Counted from the first letter of the stretch, positions 46,413 to 56,281 are shown. The stretch: 64,000 nucleotides of DNA from Psychrobacter glaciei (GCF_014652895.1 NZ_BMZR01000004.1:40645-104644); one strand, 5' to 3'. Translations and numbers: made by a program. The notes: a model not told the origin generated them from the sequence alone.

Positions 46413-46463
46413 TATAATGGCTGCTTTTAGACACATCGATTGTTAGTATAGGTGTGTTTTTTC
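46413..46463 (+). promoter_or_regulatory. Promoter with a terminator-like hairpin just upstream of ribF
   Basis: A perfect TATAAT (46413-46418) is followed about 15 bases later by a hairpin (ACACATC / GGTGTGT, one G-T pair) and a T-run at 46431-46463. This lies about 35 bases before the ribF start. It could be an attenuator or the end of a very short RNA. No FMN riboswitch consensus is recognisable around it. Confidence 0.35.
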
Positions 46464-46497
46464 GTTTTTTATCTGGTCTTATCATAGCTGAAAACTT

Positions 46498-47538
46498 ATG
46501 AACACCTATTTTCTTGAGCAACTGATTGCGTCGCCGAGCGCTTTGCCTGCACATACGAGTCCGATAAATCTAGCACCTTGTGCGCTGACTATCGGCAATT
46601 TCGATGGCGTACATCTGGGTCATCAAGCGATGCTGGCTCAAGTTCGTGAGATTGCCCAAGCGCAAAATCTTGGCTCTGCCGTCATGATATTTGAGCCACA
46701 GCCTCGTGAATTTTTTGCCCCCGCTACTGCCCCCGCGCGCCTGACCAATCTAGCCGAAAAGCAAGCGCTGCTAGCAGAGCATGGGGTCGAGACTTTGATT
46801 GTAGCGAGCTTCGATACTGATTTTCGTTCGCTATCAGCACAGGCATTTGCAGATATATTGGCTAAGCGTTTGAACGTAAAAGCATTGGTACTGGGTGACG
46901 ACTTTCGCTTTGGTCATGACCGTACTGGCGACAGTCAGTTTTTGCGGGATTATGGCTTGGATGTGACCAATCTGCATACCGTTATAGATAACGGCGGTAA
47001 GGCTTCCCGTATTAGCTCCACTCGCGTTCGTGACTTGTTATTGGCTGGTGATATTGACGCCGCTAACACGCTGCTTGGTCGTGATTACGCGATTGCAGGC
47101 ATAGTTGTTGGTGGCGATCAGATAGGCCGCACCATGGACTTCCCTACAGCTAATATCGATTTACAGCGCTTAAAACCTGCTTTGCATGGTATCTTTGCCG
47201 TCGATGTGGTCAGTTTAGATGACCATGGCAAAGTCATCGCTAATGGTTTGACCACGCAAGTGATTAACGGAAAATCAGGCGTAACAGGTTTGCGTCCACA
47301 CAGCTTGTTTGGCACAGCCAGTATTGGTATTAGACCCTCTGTCGATAAAGGCAGTGACTGGCGTTTAGAAGTACATTTCCCAGAATTGCAGGCTGATTTA
47401 TATGGACTAAATTTACAGGTTCGTTTTTTACATTATTTGCATGGTGAACGACATTATGATGGCTTAGAGGCGCTAAAAGTTGGTATTCATAATGATGTAA
47501 CAGCATTGCTTGAATGGCGAGCAGAGCAGCCTAACTAG
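46498..47538 (+). CDS. ribF: Bifunctional riboflavin kinase / FAD synthetase
   Basis: A 346-residue enzyme making FMN and then FAD. The N-terminal nucleotidyltransferase has TIGNFDGVHLGHQAML, with the HxGH-type motif at about 41-44, and ALVLGDDFRFGHDR. SSTRVRDLL closes this domain. The C-terminal flavokinase has IGRTMDFPTANI and GVTGLRPHSLFGTASIGIRPS, with LEVHFPELQADLYG. The length is somewhat above the usual 310 because of small insertions. It normally belongs to a ribF-ileS-lspA operon; here a terminator follows directly. Confidence 0.96.
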   Translation: MNTYFLEQLIASPSALPAHTSPINLAPCALTIGNFDGVHLGHQAMLAQVREIAQAQNLGSAVMIFEPQPREFFAPATAPARLTNLAEKQALLAEHGVETLIVASFDTDFRSLSAQAFADILAKRLNVKALVLGDDFRFGHDRTGDSQFLRDYGLDVTNLHTVIDNGGKASRISSTRVRDLLLAGDIDAANTLLGRDYAIAGIVVGGDQIGRTMDFPTANIDLQRLKPALHGIFAVDVVSLDDHGKVIANGLTTQVINGKSGVTGLRPHSLFGTASIGIRPSVDKGSDWRLEVHFPELQADLYGLNLQVRFLHYLHGERHYDGLEALKVGIHNDVTALLEWRAEQPN

Positions 47539-47587
47539 AATGTAGGAAAGTCTCGAACTTAGATCATACGCATTGCATTCAAGATAT

Positions 47588-47641
47588 AGAAAAGTAAAAA
47601 CCCACGACATTCTAAATACAATGTAGTGGGTTTTGCTTTTC
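47588..47641. terminator. Terminator after ribF
   Basis: A long hairpin with AAAACCCAC / GTGGGTTTT at its core, extended by AGAAAAG / CTTTTCT, lies between ribF and the converging small gene. Confidence 0.75.
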
Positions 47642-47689
47642 TATACTTCTTGTTTGTCTTTTAGATTAACTTATCTTTTAGGTTATTTT

Positions 47690-47929
47690 TTACGCGTCTG
47701 GATGCATACGCACGTTTAAATCATCGATGACTTCTACCCATTTCGCATCTTTTTCCCATTCTTCTTGTAAAAAAGCACGTTGATTGTCTGTCCAAACTTT
47801 TGCCTCTACTAGCTTTTCTTCTTTTGCCAATTGGTGTTTTTCAACAAAGTTATCAATCGCTTCATCTGAGCTATCAAGTCCCAATTGAGCAAATAACTCA
47901 TTCATATTATATTCAGGTTCACCCAACAT
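47690..47929 (-). CDS. DUF2789 family small protein
   Basis: A 79-residue acidic protein. NMNELFAQLGLDSSDEAIDNFVEKHQL followed by AKVWTDNQRAFLQEEWEKDAKWVEVIDDLNVRM matches the DUF2789 pattern (LFaQLGLp---I--Fi--H, W---Q--FL-e----DA-W-e--D-LN). It is all-helical and cytosolic; the function is unknown. A strong ribosome site (AGGAG) precedes the ATG. It stands alone between two terminators. Confidence 0.85.
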   Translation of the reverse strand: MLGEPEYNMNELFAQLGLDSSDEAIDNFVEKHQLAKEEKLVEAKVWTDNQRAFLQEEWEKDAKWVEVIDDLNVRMHPDA

Positions 47930-48117
47930 ACTTTTCTCCTTATATGGTGCAATTTTAGTTTTATTTATTATTTAGGCTAACCACTTTATTGTAGCAAGCT
48001 TTATTTTAATAACTGTTAACCAACGTTTATCTAACGTTATCAATTGTATTAATGGTTGAGCCTCAAACACTTAAAAGCAATCTAATAGGAACGGTTAAAA
48101 ATAACAGATATTTAGAC

Positions 48118-48149
48118 GTAAAAAAGCCTTCAAACAAGAAGGCTTTTTA
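48118..48149. terminator. Terminator after mdh
   Basis: An AAAAAGCCTT / AAGGCTTTTT hairpin lies about 50 bases past the mdh stop. Confidence 0.85.
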
Positions 48150-48197
48150 TACATAATACGATTGCAAATAGCACTAAAATTTTAGCAAGCTATTTGA

Positions 48198-49187
48198 TTA
48201 TGGTAGTAAATGAGCTACCGCATCACGCTCTTCGCTAAGCTCTTGCTCAGTCGCTGCCATTTTCTCTTTTGAGAAATCAGATGACACATCAACGCCGTCT
48301 ACGATAGACCAGTCGCCGTTAGTGCACGTGCATGGGAATGAGTAGATTAGGCCTTCGGCAATACCATACTCGCCGTTTGAGTAAACACCCATAGATACCC
48401 AATCGTTTTCATCAGTACCTAGTGCCCACGTACGCATGTGTGCGATAGCGGCATTGGCAGCAGAAGCAGCAGATGATGCACCGCGAGCTTTAATAATCGC
48501 TGCACCACGTTGTTGTACTTCTGGGATATAAGTGCCTTCGTACCAAGTACGATCAACTAGATCTAATGCTGGCTTACCATTAACAGTACAAGCCGTTAGA
48601 TCTGGATACTGAGTTGATGAGTGGTTGCCCCAGATGATCATTTTTTTCACGTCATTGACAGTGCTGTCAGTTTTACCAGCCAACTGCGCCATGGCACGGT
48701 TGTGATCCAAACGAGTCATCGCTGTAAAGTTACGTGGGTCAAGATCTGGTGCATTACGCTGAGCGATAAGTGCGTTAGTGTTGGCAGGGTTACCCACAAC
48801 CAATACTTTAACGTCACGGCTTGCTACGTCATTCAGTGCTTTACCTTGGGCTGAGAAAATCGCAGCGTTGGCTTCTAGCAAATCTTTACGTTCCATACCT
48901 GGGCCACGCGGACGAGCGCCAACGAGCAAAGCATAATCGATATCTTTGAATGCAACGTTTGCATCATCAGTTTGAACGATACCGGCTAATAATGGGAATG
49001 CACAGTCTTCTAGTTCCATAACCACACCCTTCAGGGCGTCAAGTGCTGGAGTGATTTCAAGCAACTGCAAAATAACTGGCTGATCTTTACCTAGCATCTC
49101 ACCAGATGCAATACGGAATAGCATCGCATAGCTGATGTTACCAGCGGCGCCAGTAACGGCAACACGTAAAGGCTGTTTCATTGACAT
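48198..49187 (-). CDS. mdh: Malate dehydrogenase
   Basis: A 329-residue NAD-dependent TCA-cycle enzyme of the group that resembles cytosolic eukaryotic malate dehydrogenase. The Rossmann loop [25 protein letters not shown], the active-site loop [30 protein letters not shown] and [13 protein letters not shown] follow. The catalytic His is in [13 protein letters not shown]. An AGGGAG ribosome site lies six bases before the ATG. It is a single-gene unit with its own terminator. Confidence 0.98.
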   Translation of the reverse strand: MSMKQPLRVAVTGAAGNISYAMLFRIASGEMLGKDQPVILQLLEITPALDALKGVVMELEDCAFPLLAGIVQTDDANVAFKDIDYALLVGARPRGPGMERKDLLEANAAIFSAQGKALNDVASRDVKVLVVGNPANTNALIAQRNAPDLDPRNFTAMTRLDHNRAMAQLAGKTDSTVNDVKKMIIWGNHSSTQYPDLTACTVNGKPALDLVDRTWYEGTYIPEVQQRGAAIIKARGASSAASAANAAIAHMRTWALGTDENDWVSMGVYSNGEYGIAEGLIYSFPCTCTNGDWSIVDGVDVSSDFSKEKMAATEQELSEERDAVAHLLP

Positions 49188-49489
49188 TGAATACTCCCTA
49201 ATTGATGATTATCATTATAGATATCGACTTGCTCACTGAACACTAGCAGTCTTAAACCGAGAGATAGTGTAGCACTTCCCCCCGTTAACCGTCTAGAGAA
49301 AGCGCGAACGCTATCCCTCACTATATTGTTACATTTTATACGAGAGGATATTGGTATCGGTCAAGCCTTTATAGATAAAGGATGGAGAATGAAGAGGAAG
49401 TGATAAAAAAATAGCTTTAGCAGAAGTTACTTAATCAGGATGATATTTATAAATGAGCAATATTCATCCATCGTTCGCTGAAAAGAGCG
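49188..49489. other. Gap upstream of mdh
   Basis: About 300 bases with no gene, holding the mdh promoter region. No repeat or hairpin stands out. Confidence 0.45.
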
Positions 49490-50293
49490 TTACTTACCGC
49501 CTGAGATAATAAACTTTTTGCCGCAATTATCTACCACTTCACTGCAGCTACCAAATTCACTGCCTTCGTAGCAAACGTGGACATCGGTTAATATCGTTTG
49601 GCGTCGACTGCCCGCTTGGCAAATTAAATCAATGCTGGCAGCAGGCATGCCACTATTAAGGCGAGTCATTTGTCCAATAAAACGCGATTTTGAGACGGTA
49701 TAACTGTTGCCAGTATTGAGCTCGTTGGGCAATTTTAGGGCGCCGGCATAGTTGGTTATTTGGCGAAAATAACTACTCGCGCTCAATGGGCTACAAGCAC
49801 CATAATGTTGCCATACTTGGCTACGCACTGTCGTGTCTGGCATGATACGGTTGACAACTTTTAGTTGTAATGGGGTCAGGCGCGGCTCAACACCGCGCCC
49901 ACAGCGCTCGCCATAACCCATGTCCAAACCTGATACCGTTAATGAATACCCTTCTAGACATTGGCGCATACGTACTCGCGTTGGTTGCAAGCTACATAAT
50001 GCAGGCGTCATCTCAATCATTAACACACGTTGACCACTCTTGACGGCATTGGCCGCTTGCGCTGGTATGATCATCACACTCTGTAACAATAACAAGGCGA
50101 CCCCGCCCATCACCGTATACCCTTTATCCTTATATTCTTTGCCTATCGCATCCTTTTTACGTATCGCACTGTCATTTAGCTTCGTAGATAACTTTATCGT
50201 GACTGGTTCCGACAGAGTGTCCACCCGCGTCTGATTCGACAGCTGACGATTTACTTGCAATAACATAGGCAAATTGAAATATTTTTTGATCAT
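49490..50293 (-). CDS. RNase-T2-like secreted protein lacking catalytic motifs
   Basis: A 267-residue protein. An internal hydrophobic stretch ending in AQA (about 62-80) looks like a signal peptide, but about 60 polar residues precede it, so the true start may be later. The mature part is Cys-rich (eight or nine Cys). It resembles RNase T2 in layout: LMIEMTPALC, then SLTVSGLDMG (117-126) where HGLWP is expected, then SQVWQHYGACSPLSASSYF (158-176) where HEWxKHGTC--S-EAYF is expected. The catalytic histidines are missing from both motifs. I infer a non-catalytic relative; the family assignment rests on pattern and spacing only. Confidence 0.6.
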   Translation of the reverse strand: MIKKYFNLPMLLQVNRQLSNQTRVDTLSEPVTIKLSTKLNDSAIRKKDAIGKEYKDKGYTVMGGVALLLLQSVMIIPAQAANAVKSGQRVLMIEMTPALCSLQPTRVRMRQCLEGYSLTVSGLDMGYGERCGRGVEPRLTPLQLKVVNRIMPDTTVRSQVWQHYGACSPLSASSYFRQITNYAGALKLPNELNTGNSYTVSKSRFIGQMTRLNSGMPAASIDLICQAGSRRQTILTDVHVCYEGSEFGSCSEVVDNCGKKFIISGGK

Positions 50294-50570
50294 AAGTAGT
50301 TAGGTATCTAGCAACGATAAAAGAGTGGGCAAGCTTAAATAAAGGTGCTCAAAGTATAAATATTCATTGAACCAAGCTTAAAATAAACCAAAAAAAATAC
50401 AGACAACAATTAAAGCAATGGTAGCAAAATGCGTTTTTTAATCTATAGCAGAAACGTAAACATCGCTTAAGTATTAAAAACAAGATAGAAATCAGAGAGA
50501 ATACAAGCCTCTATATAGCAGAATAATAACCCATTGGTTCAAATAAAAATGAATGCTGAAAAATAGATAT
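50294..50570. other. AT-rich gap between slt and the RNase-T2-like gene
   Basis: About 280 bases with no gene and no clear motif. It follows the slt terminator on the minus strand and presumably carries the next gene's promoter. Confidence 0.4.
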
Positions 50571-50612
50571 AAAAAAAACCATTAACAGTCTATCGTCAAT
50601 GGTTTCTTTTTT
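50571..50612 (-). terminator. Terminator after slt
   Basis: On the minus strand AAACCATT / AATGGTTT with a 14-base loop is followed by a run of T. Confidence 0.75.
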
Positions 50613-50626
50613 ACTAAATGAACAAC

Positions 50627-52762
50627 CTAAAATGCAGCTGGCACCGTACCCATACGTTGACTAATCGGCTGACTACGACCCAATAAGCTACTATAAATCG
50701 TAGCGTTCTCCATTACGTGTTTCACATAATTGCGCGTTTCAGGAAAAGCGATTGACTCCACGTATTGATCAGCGGCTAACGAACCATAGACCGGCTGCCA
50801 GCGCTTGGCATTATTAGGGCCAGCATTATAGCCCGCCGTTGCCAATACTGGCTGATAATTTAGTTTGCCCAAAATATCCCCCATATACCAAGTACCATAA
50901 CGGATATTGGTATCACCACTGTTGGCACGGCTAGCACTATAAGTCTCACCTAAATTACGGGCAATATATTTTGCTGTGTCAGGCATGACTTGCATCAACC
51001 CACTAGCACCAACACCTGAGCGTGCTGAGGCTACAAATCGACTCTCTTGACGCATGATGCCATAAGCCCATGCCGGATCAATCCCCGCCGATTGGCTGTA
51101 GCGAACGACGGCATCTTGGTGCGGCATCGGATGCGATAATGCCAAGCTGTCAACTCTGTCCGTATTGTCAACGGCATAGATCGCCCGATCGAGCCAGCCC
51201 ATGTCATGTGCCAAGCTAGCAGCAGCGATGATTAGATTGTCATCACGATTGTCACGTGCTTGCTTGACTGCCCAGTTCCACTCACGGTTGGCATAGGCGC
51301 GGCTAGCGTCAGCGTTATATAAAGCAAAGGCACGAGCAAAGTTTCCATCTTGCATGACGCGGGCACGATCGGCAGTACTAACATTGGGTAAGTTGCTACC
51401 GCCTAAGCGACTGGCGTCAAAACGCTGACCGATTCTGTCTTTTGCCATCAGACCATAGTAATCATTGCTTTTTGCTAGGTTTTGATACATCTTCTTAGCA
51501 GTATTACTCTTACTGCTATTGCCTGATTGCTCATAAGCGCGAGCCAGCCAATACTGCCACTGATTGCCTTTTTGAGTTTCACCATCCATTTTTGAGATGG
51601 CTTCGACCACATCGTCCCAACGACCAAAGCGAATCGCTGCCATGGCATAGTCTTCAGCTTCTTCGAAGTTAAAATCGTCATCTAAACTGTTGCGGAACCA
51701 ATCAACTGCTTCAGCGTTAAAACCATCGTCAGTATTATGATTCATACGCTGTACCCCAAGGGTACGATAAGCATAGCGACGGGTCTCATCGTTCAATAGT
51801 TTGACTGAGCGCTGATTGTCTTGTTTGATATCAAAATCTAACTGTAATGCTGCCTCACGATAAGACTTGTCAGCGATACGGCCTATCGCATACAGATAGA
51901 GATACTGATTGGTCTGACTGGCAGGCTCACGACCAAAACTGGTAAAGAATGATGAAGGATTTAGCTGAATCTCACTCAAAGCAGAATAAGCAATCGGTGT
52001 ACCAAGGCGTGATGACAACGCCATAATATCGCCAGTTTTGCCTTTGCGTAGCATACGTTTCAGACGAGCAGCACGATCTTGATTACTAATCAGCGCGTTG
52101 TTATTCATCTCCATCGCTAGCTGATCACACAAGGCAGGCTGTTTTTGGGTGGTCAGCCATACATCAGACTTGGCTGCCATGGCGCGCATGGTATCACCGC
52201 CATTATTGAACCCAAGCGCAACGGCACAGCGCTCGCTAGCATCGGCATTGGTAATCAAGTTTGCCACTTGTCTGACTGAGGCATAATCGTTTGACCCCGC
52301 TTTGGTCTCAGCAAAATCCGCAACCAATTTCTCAGCCATGACAGTATCAGGATACTGACGTACAAACTGCGATACCGCCGCTGAACTTTGTGAGTTAAGG
52401 TCTAGATTCATCCGCCAATAAGTAGGATACATCGCAAACAAACCGCCGCTCATCATTTGTTCGTAATTATAAAGTGCACTGACATCACCGCGATCTGCTG
52501 CGATGGCAGCGGCTGTAAATGAGTCAACACTGCTGTCTTGTTGATAATTACTTTCTGGCTGATAGCTGTCGTTATCACCCCATGTCAGCTCTGCACAAGC
52601 AACTTGCGATATGCCTAGCGCACTCACTGCTGTCGCTACACTCAGCGCGCTCATCCGTAGCGTACCGGATGTGAGCCGCTTGGACGCGTGCTTTTTACTG
52701 GTAGACTTTTCATCCTTGATGCTATGAGCAACACGCAACTTTGTCATACTGACTCTCTTCAT
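50627..52762 (-). CDS. slt: Soluble lytic murein transglycosylase (Slt70 type)
   Basis: A 711-residue periplasmic enzyme that cleaves peptidoglycan glycan strands to 1,6-anhydromuropeptides, the material that AmpD recycles. A signal peptide ending near CAELTWGD lies about residues 30-60. A long alpha-superhelical region follows. The C-terminal catalytic domain has the Slt signature YGIMRQESRFVASARSGVGASGLMQVMPDTAKYIA with catalytic Glu, then ATAGYNAGPNNAKRW. The length is slightly above Slt70 of Escherichia coli (645). Confidence 0.94.
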   Translation of the reverse strand: MKRVSMTKLRVAHSIKDEKSTSKKHASKRLTSGTLRMSALSVATAVSALGISQVACAELTWGDNDSYQPESNYQQDSSVDSFTAAAIAADRGDVSALYNYEQMMSGGLFAMYPTYWRMNLDLNSQSSAAVSQFVRQYPDTVMAEKLVADFAETKAGSNDYASVRQVANLITNADASERCAVALGFNNGGDTMRAMAAKSDVWLTTQKQPALCDQLAMEMNNNALISNQDRAARLKRMLRKGKTGDIMALSSRLGTPIAYSALSEIQLNPSSFFTSFGREPASQTNQYLYLYAIGRIADKSYREAALQLDFDIKQDNQRSVKLLNDETRRYAYRTLGVQRMNHNTDDGFNAEAVDWFRNSLDDDFNFEEAEDYAMAAIRFGRWDDVVEAISKMDGETQKGNQWQYWLARAYEQSGNSSKSNTAKKMYQNLAKSNDYYGLMAKDRIGQRFDASRLGGSNLPNVSTADRARVMQDGNFARAFALYNADASRAYANREWNWAVKQARDNRDDNLIIAAASLAHDMGWLDRAIYAVDNTDRVDSLALSHPMPHQDAVVRYSQSAGIDPAWAYGIMRQESRFVASARSGVGASGLMQVMPDTAKYIARNLGETYSASRANSGDTNIRYGTWYMGDILGKLNYQPVLATAGYNAGPNNAKRWQPVYGSLAADQYVESIAFPETRNYVKHVMENATIYSSLLGRSQPISQRMGTVPAAF

Positions 52763-53007
52763 GATATCTCTACAAATAAGTGAATAGCGATTCGCTAAGT
52801 ATCGCCAAGGTTATAGCACTCATCATACTATATTCATTGTACTTTCAACTATCTCCTTTACCTTTTGTTAATAAATAGGACAGTACGGTGTAACATAGAA
52901 ATGATGTCTAGTCGCAGTTTTTGTCAAAAGCACTGCTAATTCTAGTAAATAATTGATACTGCTATGAATTGTTTATCATATTGATGACCAATAGCCTGTG
53001 CTAATTT
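52763..53007. other. Divergent slt / miaB control region
   Basis: No gene is present. The miaB promoter lies at its right edge and is listed separately. I could not choose a promoter for slt with confidence. Confidence 0.45.
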
Positions 53008-53036
53008 TTCACATTGGCAGAGGGTTGTGATAAAAT
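53008..53036 (+). promoter_or_regulatory. Sigma-70-type promoter for miaB
   Basis: TTCACA (53008-53013), a 17-base spacer and TAAAAT (53031-53036) form a good promoter. Its expected start near 53043 lies downstream of the earliest in-frame ATG (53014), which supports the later miaB start. Confidence 0.6.
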
Positions 53037-53094
53037 ATGCCACCTGTTAATCGGCTACCCTGCTATATTTTTAGTCAATCATGGACTTATCCTT

Positions 53095-54588
53095 ATGAGT
53101 GTTACTGTATTTAATCCCCGCATCAATGACGCTGCTGTTGCTGAGACAACTGCTACTGCGCCTGCTGTCACTGCACTCAAAGAAGCAAGTTCAGCCCAAG
53201 CACCCGTCGAAAAAGCAGTGACCAAAAAGGTCTTTGTCACCACCCAAGGCTGTCAGATGAATGTCTATGACTCTGGCAAAATGCTAGACGTGCTAGGCGA
53301 TTCTCATGGCATGGAAGTGACTCATGACATCGATGAGGCCGATGTACTACTAATGAACACTTGCTCTATCCGCGAAAAAGCACAAGAAAAAGTGTTTTCA
53401 GAATTGGGTCGCTGGCGCAAACTAAAAGAAAAACGCCCTGACCTCGTCATTGGTGTCGGTGGTTGTGTGGCTTCGCAAGAAGGCGATAACATTCAAAAAC
53501 GTGCGCCTTACGTCGATATGGTATTCGGCCCACAAACCTTGCATCGCTTGCCAGAGCTGTATGATCAGTCAAACGAGCAGCGTGATATCGCGCCTAAAAA
53601 CCGTATTGGTACGATTGATGTGTCCTTTCCTAGCATCGAAAAGTTTGATTTTTTGCCTGAGCCAAGAGTAGAAGGCTTTAAAGCCTTTGTCTCTATTATG
53701 GAAGGTTGCTCAAAGTATTGCTCATTTTGCGTCGTACCTTATACCCGCGGTGAAGAGTTATCGCGCCCACTCGATGACGTATTGGCTGAGATTGATAGCC
53801 TTGCCGAACAAGGGGTGCGTGAAATCAACCTGCTCGGTCAAAACGTCAACGGCTATCGCGGTGAAAAAGACGATGGCAGCATTTGCCGTTTCGCTGAGCT
53901 GTTACATTATGTCTCGCATGTCGATGGTGTTGAGCGTATTCGCTATACGACCAGCCATCCGCTTGAATTCACTGATGACATCATTGATGCGTATGCACAA
54001 TTGCCAGAGCTGGTGTCTCACTTGCATCTGCCTGTTCAGAGTGGCTCGAATGCTATCTTGGCAGCGATGAAGCGCAACCATACAATCGATGTGTATATCA
54101 ATCAGATTAATAAGCTTAAAGCCATTCGTCCTGATATTCACTTATCGAGCGACTTTATCATTGGCTTCCCTGGTGAGACCGATCAAGATTTCCAAGATAC
54201 TTTAAATCTAGCAAAAGAATTGAACTTCGATCACTCTTACAGCTTTATCTACTCTAAGCGTCCAGGCACGCCAGCGGCAGAATTGCCAGATGATGTGAGC
54301 TTCAAAACTAAAAAGGAGCGCTTGGCAGAATTTCAAAAAGTCATCATTGATTCAACACTTGCCAAAACCCATGAGATGGTCGGCACTACGACTCGTGTCT
54401 TGGTTGAACAAGTTGCCAACCGTCATCCTGATTGCTTAATCGGTACGGCGGATAACACCCGTACCGTCATGTTCCCTCATGATGTCGAGAAAATGGATGA
54501 GATGTTAGGTAAACTTGTGAGCGTACGTATTACTGATTTCGTCAGCCCGCACATGGTAAAAGGTGAGCTAATCGAAATATTGGCATAG
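53095..54588 (+). CDS. miaB: tRNA-2-methylthio-N6-dimethylallyladenosine synthase MiaB
   Basis: A radical-SAM methylthiotransferase of about 497 residues that modifies i6A37 in tRNAs reading UNN codons. The N-terminal UPF0004 domain binds an auxiliary [4Fe-4S] cluster through the Cys in [13 protein letters not shown] (about 53), NTCSIREKA and VGGCVAS. The radical-SAM motif CSKYCSFC lies at about 205-212, with VPYTRG after it. A C-terminal TRAM domain ends the protein ([15 protein letters not shown] to [13 protein letters not shown]). The first 45 residues are an Ala/Thr-rich extension. The usual downstream genes (phoH-like, ybeY) are absent; a terminator follows. Confidence 0.97.
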   Translation: MSVTVFNPRINDAAVAETTATAPAVTALKEASSAQAPVEKAVTKKVFVTTQGCQMNVYDSGKMLDVLGDSHGMEVTHDIDEADVLLMNTCSIREKAQEKVFSELGRWRKLKEKRPDLVIGVGGCVASQEGDNIQKRAPYVDMVFGPQTLHRLPELYDQSNEQRDIAPKNRIGTIDVSFPSIEKFDFLPEPRVEGFKAFVSIMEGCSKYCSFCVVPYTRGEELSRPLDDVLAEIDSLAEQGVREINLLGQNVNGYRGEKDDGSICRFAELLHYVSHVDGVERIRYTTSHPLEFTDDIIDAYAQLPELVSHLHLPVQSGSNAILAAMKRNHTIDVYINQINKLKAIRPDIHLSSDFIIGFPGETDQDFQDTLNLAKELNFDHSYSFIYSKRPGTPAAELPDDVSFKTKKERLAEFQKVIIDSTLAKTHEMVGTTTRVLVEQVANRHPDCLIGTADNTRTVMFPHDVEKMDEMLGKLVSVRITDFVSPHMVKGELIEILA

Positions 54589-54610
54589 TGGTTAAGTTAT
54601 AAGCTTGAAT

Positions 54611-54647
54611 AAAAAAGCCGTTCACTATAATAGCGAACGGCTTTTTT
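54611..54647. terminator. Bidirectional terminator after miaB
   Basis: AAAAAAGCCGTTC / GAACGGCTTTTTT, a perfect 13-bp stem, also serves the converging small gene. Confidence 0.9.
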
Positions 54648-54680
54648 GTTGTTTAAATTTAAGATTAAGATGAACGATGG

Positions 54681-54917
54681 CTACTCTGACAACCAATCCG
54701 TTTGACGCAATTGCTGCTTAGTCTCACGGCGGCGTTTTTTGCGAACGATATCGATATCCTCCTTTTCGTGAATACCACCCTTTCTTAATAGTGGATCAAG
54801 CGCCAAATAGTTGCGCGGCTTAACTGTGCCTAGCGATTGCTGTGTACCTGTTTCAGCTTGCTGCTCTAACTGCCGTTCAATCTGTTTGGCCTTTTTTAAA
54901 GTTTCTTTTAAGCTCAT
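54681..54917 (-). CDS. Small basic protein of unknown function, 78 aa
   Basis: Mostly helical, with a charged coiled-coil-like N-terminal half (LKETLKKAKQIERQLEQQAE) and a strongly basic patch (VRKKRRRETKQQLRQ) near the end, which could contact nucleic acid. I recognise no family. It follows rtcB on the same strand, 150 bases downstream, with a large palindrome between them. The frame ends just before a terminator, which supports a real transcription unit. Confidence 0.65.
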   Translation of the reverse strand: MSLKETLKKAKQIERQLEQQAETGTQQSLGTVKPRNYLALDPLLRKGGIHEKEDIDIVRKKRRRETKQQLRQTDWLSE

Positions 54918-54962
54918 ATTTTTACCTATATTTTAATCTATCTAAATCTATTTTATATATTC

Positions 54963-55065
54963 GAGTGGCCCCATAGTGAGACCACGATTAGGAAATCGAG
55001 CGCAAATAGTACACTTAGTACATTTAGCTCGGTTGACACCGTCGTGACTCGCTATGGTTTTACTC
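54963..55065. repeat. 103-bp imperfect palindrome after rtcB
   Basis: The left arm (GAGTGGCCCCATAGTGAG, then ACCACGAT) pairs with the right arm, whose complement reads GAGTAAAACCATAGCGAGTCACGACG. Pairing continues inward through GAGCGCAAATAGTAC / GTACATTTAGCTC to a short loop. It begins at the rtcB stop and ends before the small basic protein gene. It may be a decayed mobile element, an intergenic repeat of the REP kind, or a strong RNA structure at the rtcB mRNA 3' end. Confidence 0.65.
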
Positions 55066-55066
55066 A

Positions 55067-56281
55067 TTAGCCTTTAATACACATGACCTGCTTTAGCGTA
55101 TGCACCACCTCAACCAAATCCATTTGATTGGCCATCACTTCATCAATGTCTTTATACGCGCCAGGTATTTCATCGATGACGCCTTTATCTTTGCGACATT
55201 CGACACCATCCGTCTGCGCTTTTAGCTCATCGATAGTGAACGCTCGCATGGCCTTACCTCGGCTCATCTGTCGCCCTGCCCCATGTGAACATGAGCAAAA
55301 CGATTCAGCCTCGCCCAGACCACGTACGATAAAGGATTTTGCGCCCATAGAGCCTGGGATAATGCCGAGCTCACCAGCATAAGCACTAATGGCACCTTTG
55401 CGGGTCACATAGACTTGCTCACCGAAATGCACCTCTTCATTGACATAGTTATGATGACAATTAATAGCTTCTTTGGTCAGCTGAAACCGTGGTAATCCCG
55501 CTTGTGGCGACTGCAATGACTTAATGACTAAACGCATCATCTCACGGCGGTTTTCAAGCGCGTAGTCCTGCGCCCAGCCCACTGCTTCGACATAATCAGC
55601 AAAACTATCAGACCCTTCGGCAAAGTAAGACAAATCTCGATCTGGCACATGACCGAAGCGCGATTGACGTTCTTTTTTGGCAAGGTTAATAAAGTACTGG
55701 CCGATACAGTTACCTATGCCGCGGCTGCCAGAGTGCAGCATTACCCAGACATCATTGTTTTCATCCAAGCACAGCTCAATGAAATGATTGCCACCGCCGA
55801 GTGTTCCCAACTGCTTCGCCCACGTACGCTCAAAACCTTTGAGCATTTTAAGCAAACCTGGGTGCTTATCAGTAATCGGTTTTAATCGCTTACCTAGCGG
55901 ATCAAGCGTTGAGTTCTTGGCTTGGATTTGCTTGTGCATGTTGAACCCAACAGGCACTTGCTGTTCAACGATCGACCGCAATGACCTCAAGCTATCAGGC
56001 AAATCACTTGCCGTCAGGGACAAACGTACTGCATTCATACCGCAGCCAATATCTACACCGACTGCGGCAGGAATGATGGCGGACTTGGTCGGAATCACAC
56101 TGCCGACTGTTGCGCCTTTGCCAACGTGCACATCGGGCATCACTGCAATATGTGAGTGCACAAACTCCAACTGAGCTAAATTGCGTAGTTGCTGCATCGC
56201 ACCTTGCTCAACGTCCGAGGTATAAATCTTGACGGGTACGCCGTGCTTACGATTTTCGTTTAATATTAATTTAATGCTCAT
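55067..56281 (-). CDS. rtcB: RNA-splicing ligase RtcB
   Basis: A 404-residue GTP- and Mn-dependent ligase that joins 2',3'-cyclic phosphate or 3'-phosphate RNA ends to 5'-OH ends. The metal site is visible as AAVGVDIGCGMNAVR (D77, C80) and GTLGGGNHFIEL (H about 166). The guanylylated His lies in CSCSHGAGRQMSR (about H333). The length matches the Escherichia coli enzyme. No rtcA, rtcR or archease is adjacent; a 777-base gene-free stretch lies upstream. The probable role is RNA repair, for example of tRNA or rRNA cut by toxins. Confidence 0.95.
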   Translation of the reverse strand: MSIKLILNENRKHGVPVKIYTSDVEQGAMQQLRNLAQLEFVHSHIAVMPDVHVGKGATVGSVIPTKSAIIPAAVGVDIGCGMNAVRLSLTASDLPDSLRSLRSIVEQQVPVGFNMHKQIQAKNSTLDPLGKRLKPITDKHPGLLKMLKGFERTWAKQLGTLGGGNHFIELCLDENNDVWVMLHSGSRGIGNCIGQYFINLAKKERQSRFGHVPDRDLSYFAEGSDSFADYVEAVGWAQDYALENRREMMRLVIKSLQSPQAGLPRFQLTKEAINCHHNYVNEEVHFGEQVYVTRKGAISAYAGELGIIPGSMGAKSFIVRGLGEAESFCSCSHGAGRQMSRGKAMRAFTIDELKAQTDGVECRKDKGVIDEIPGAYKDIDEVMANQMDLVEVVHTLKQVMCIKG

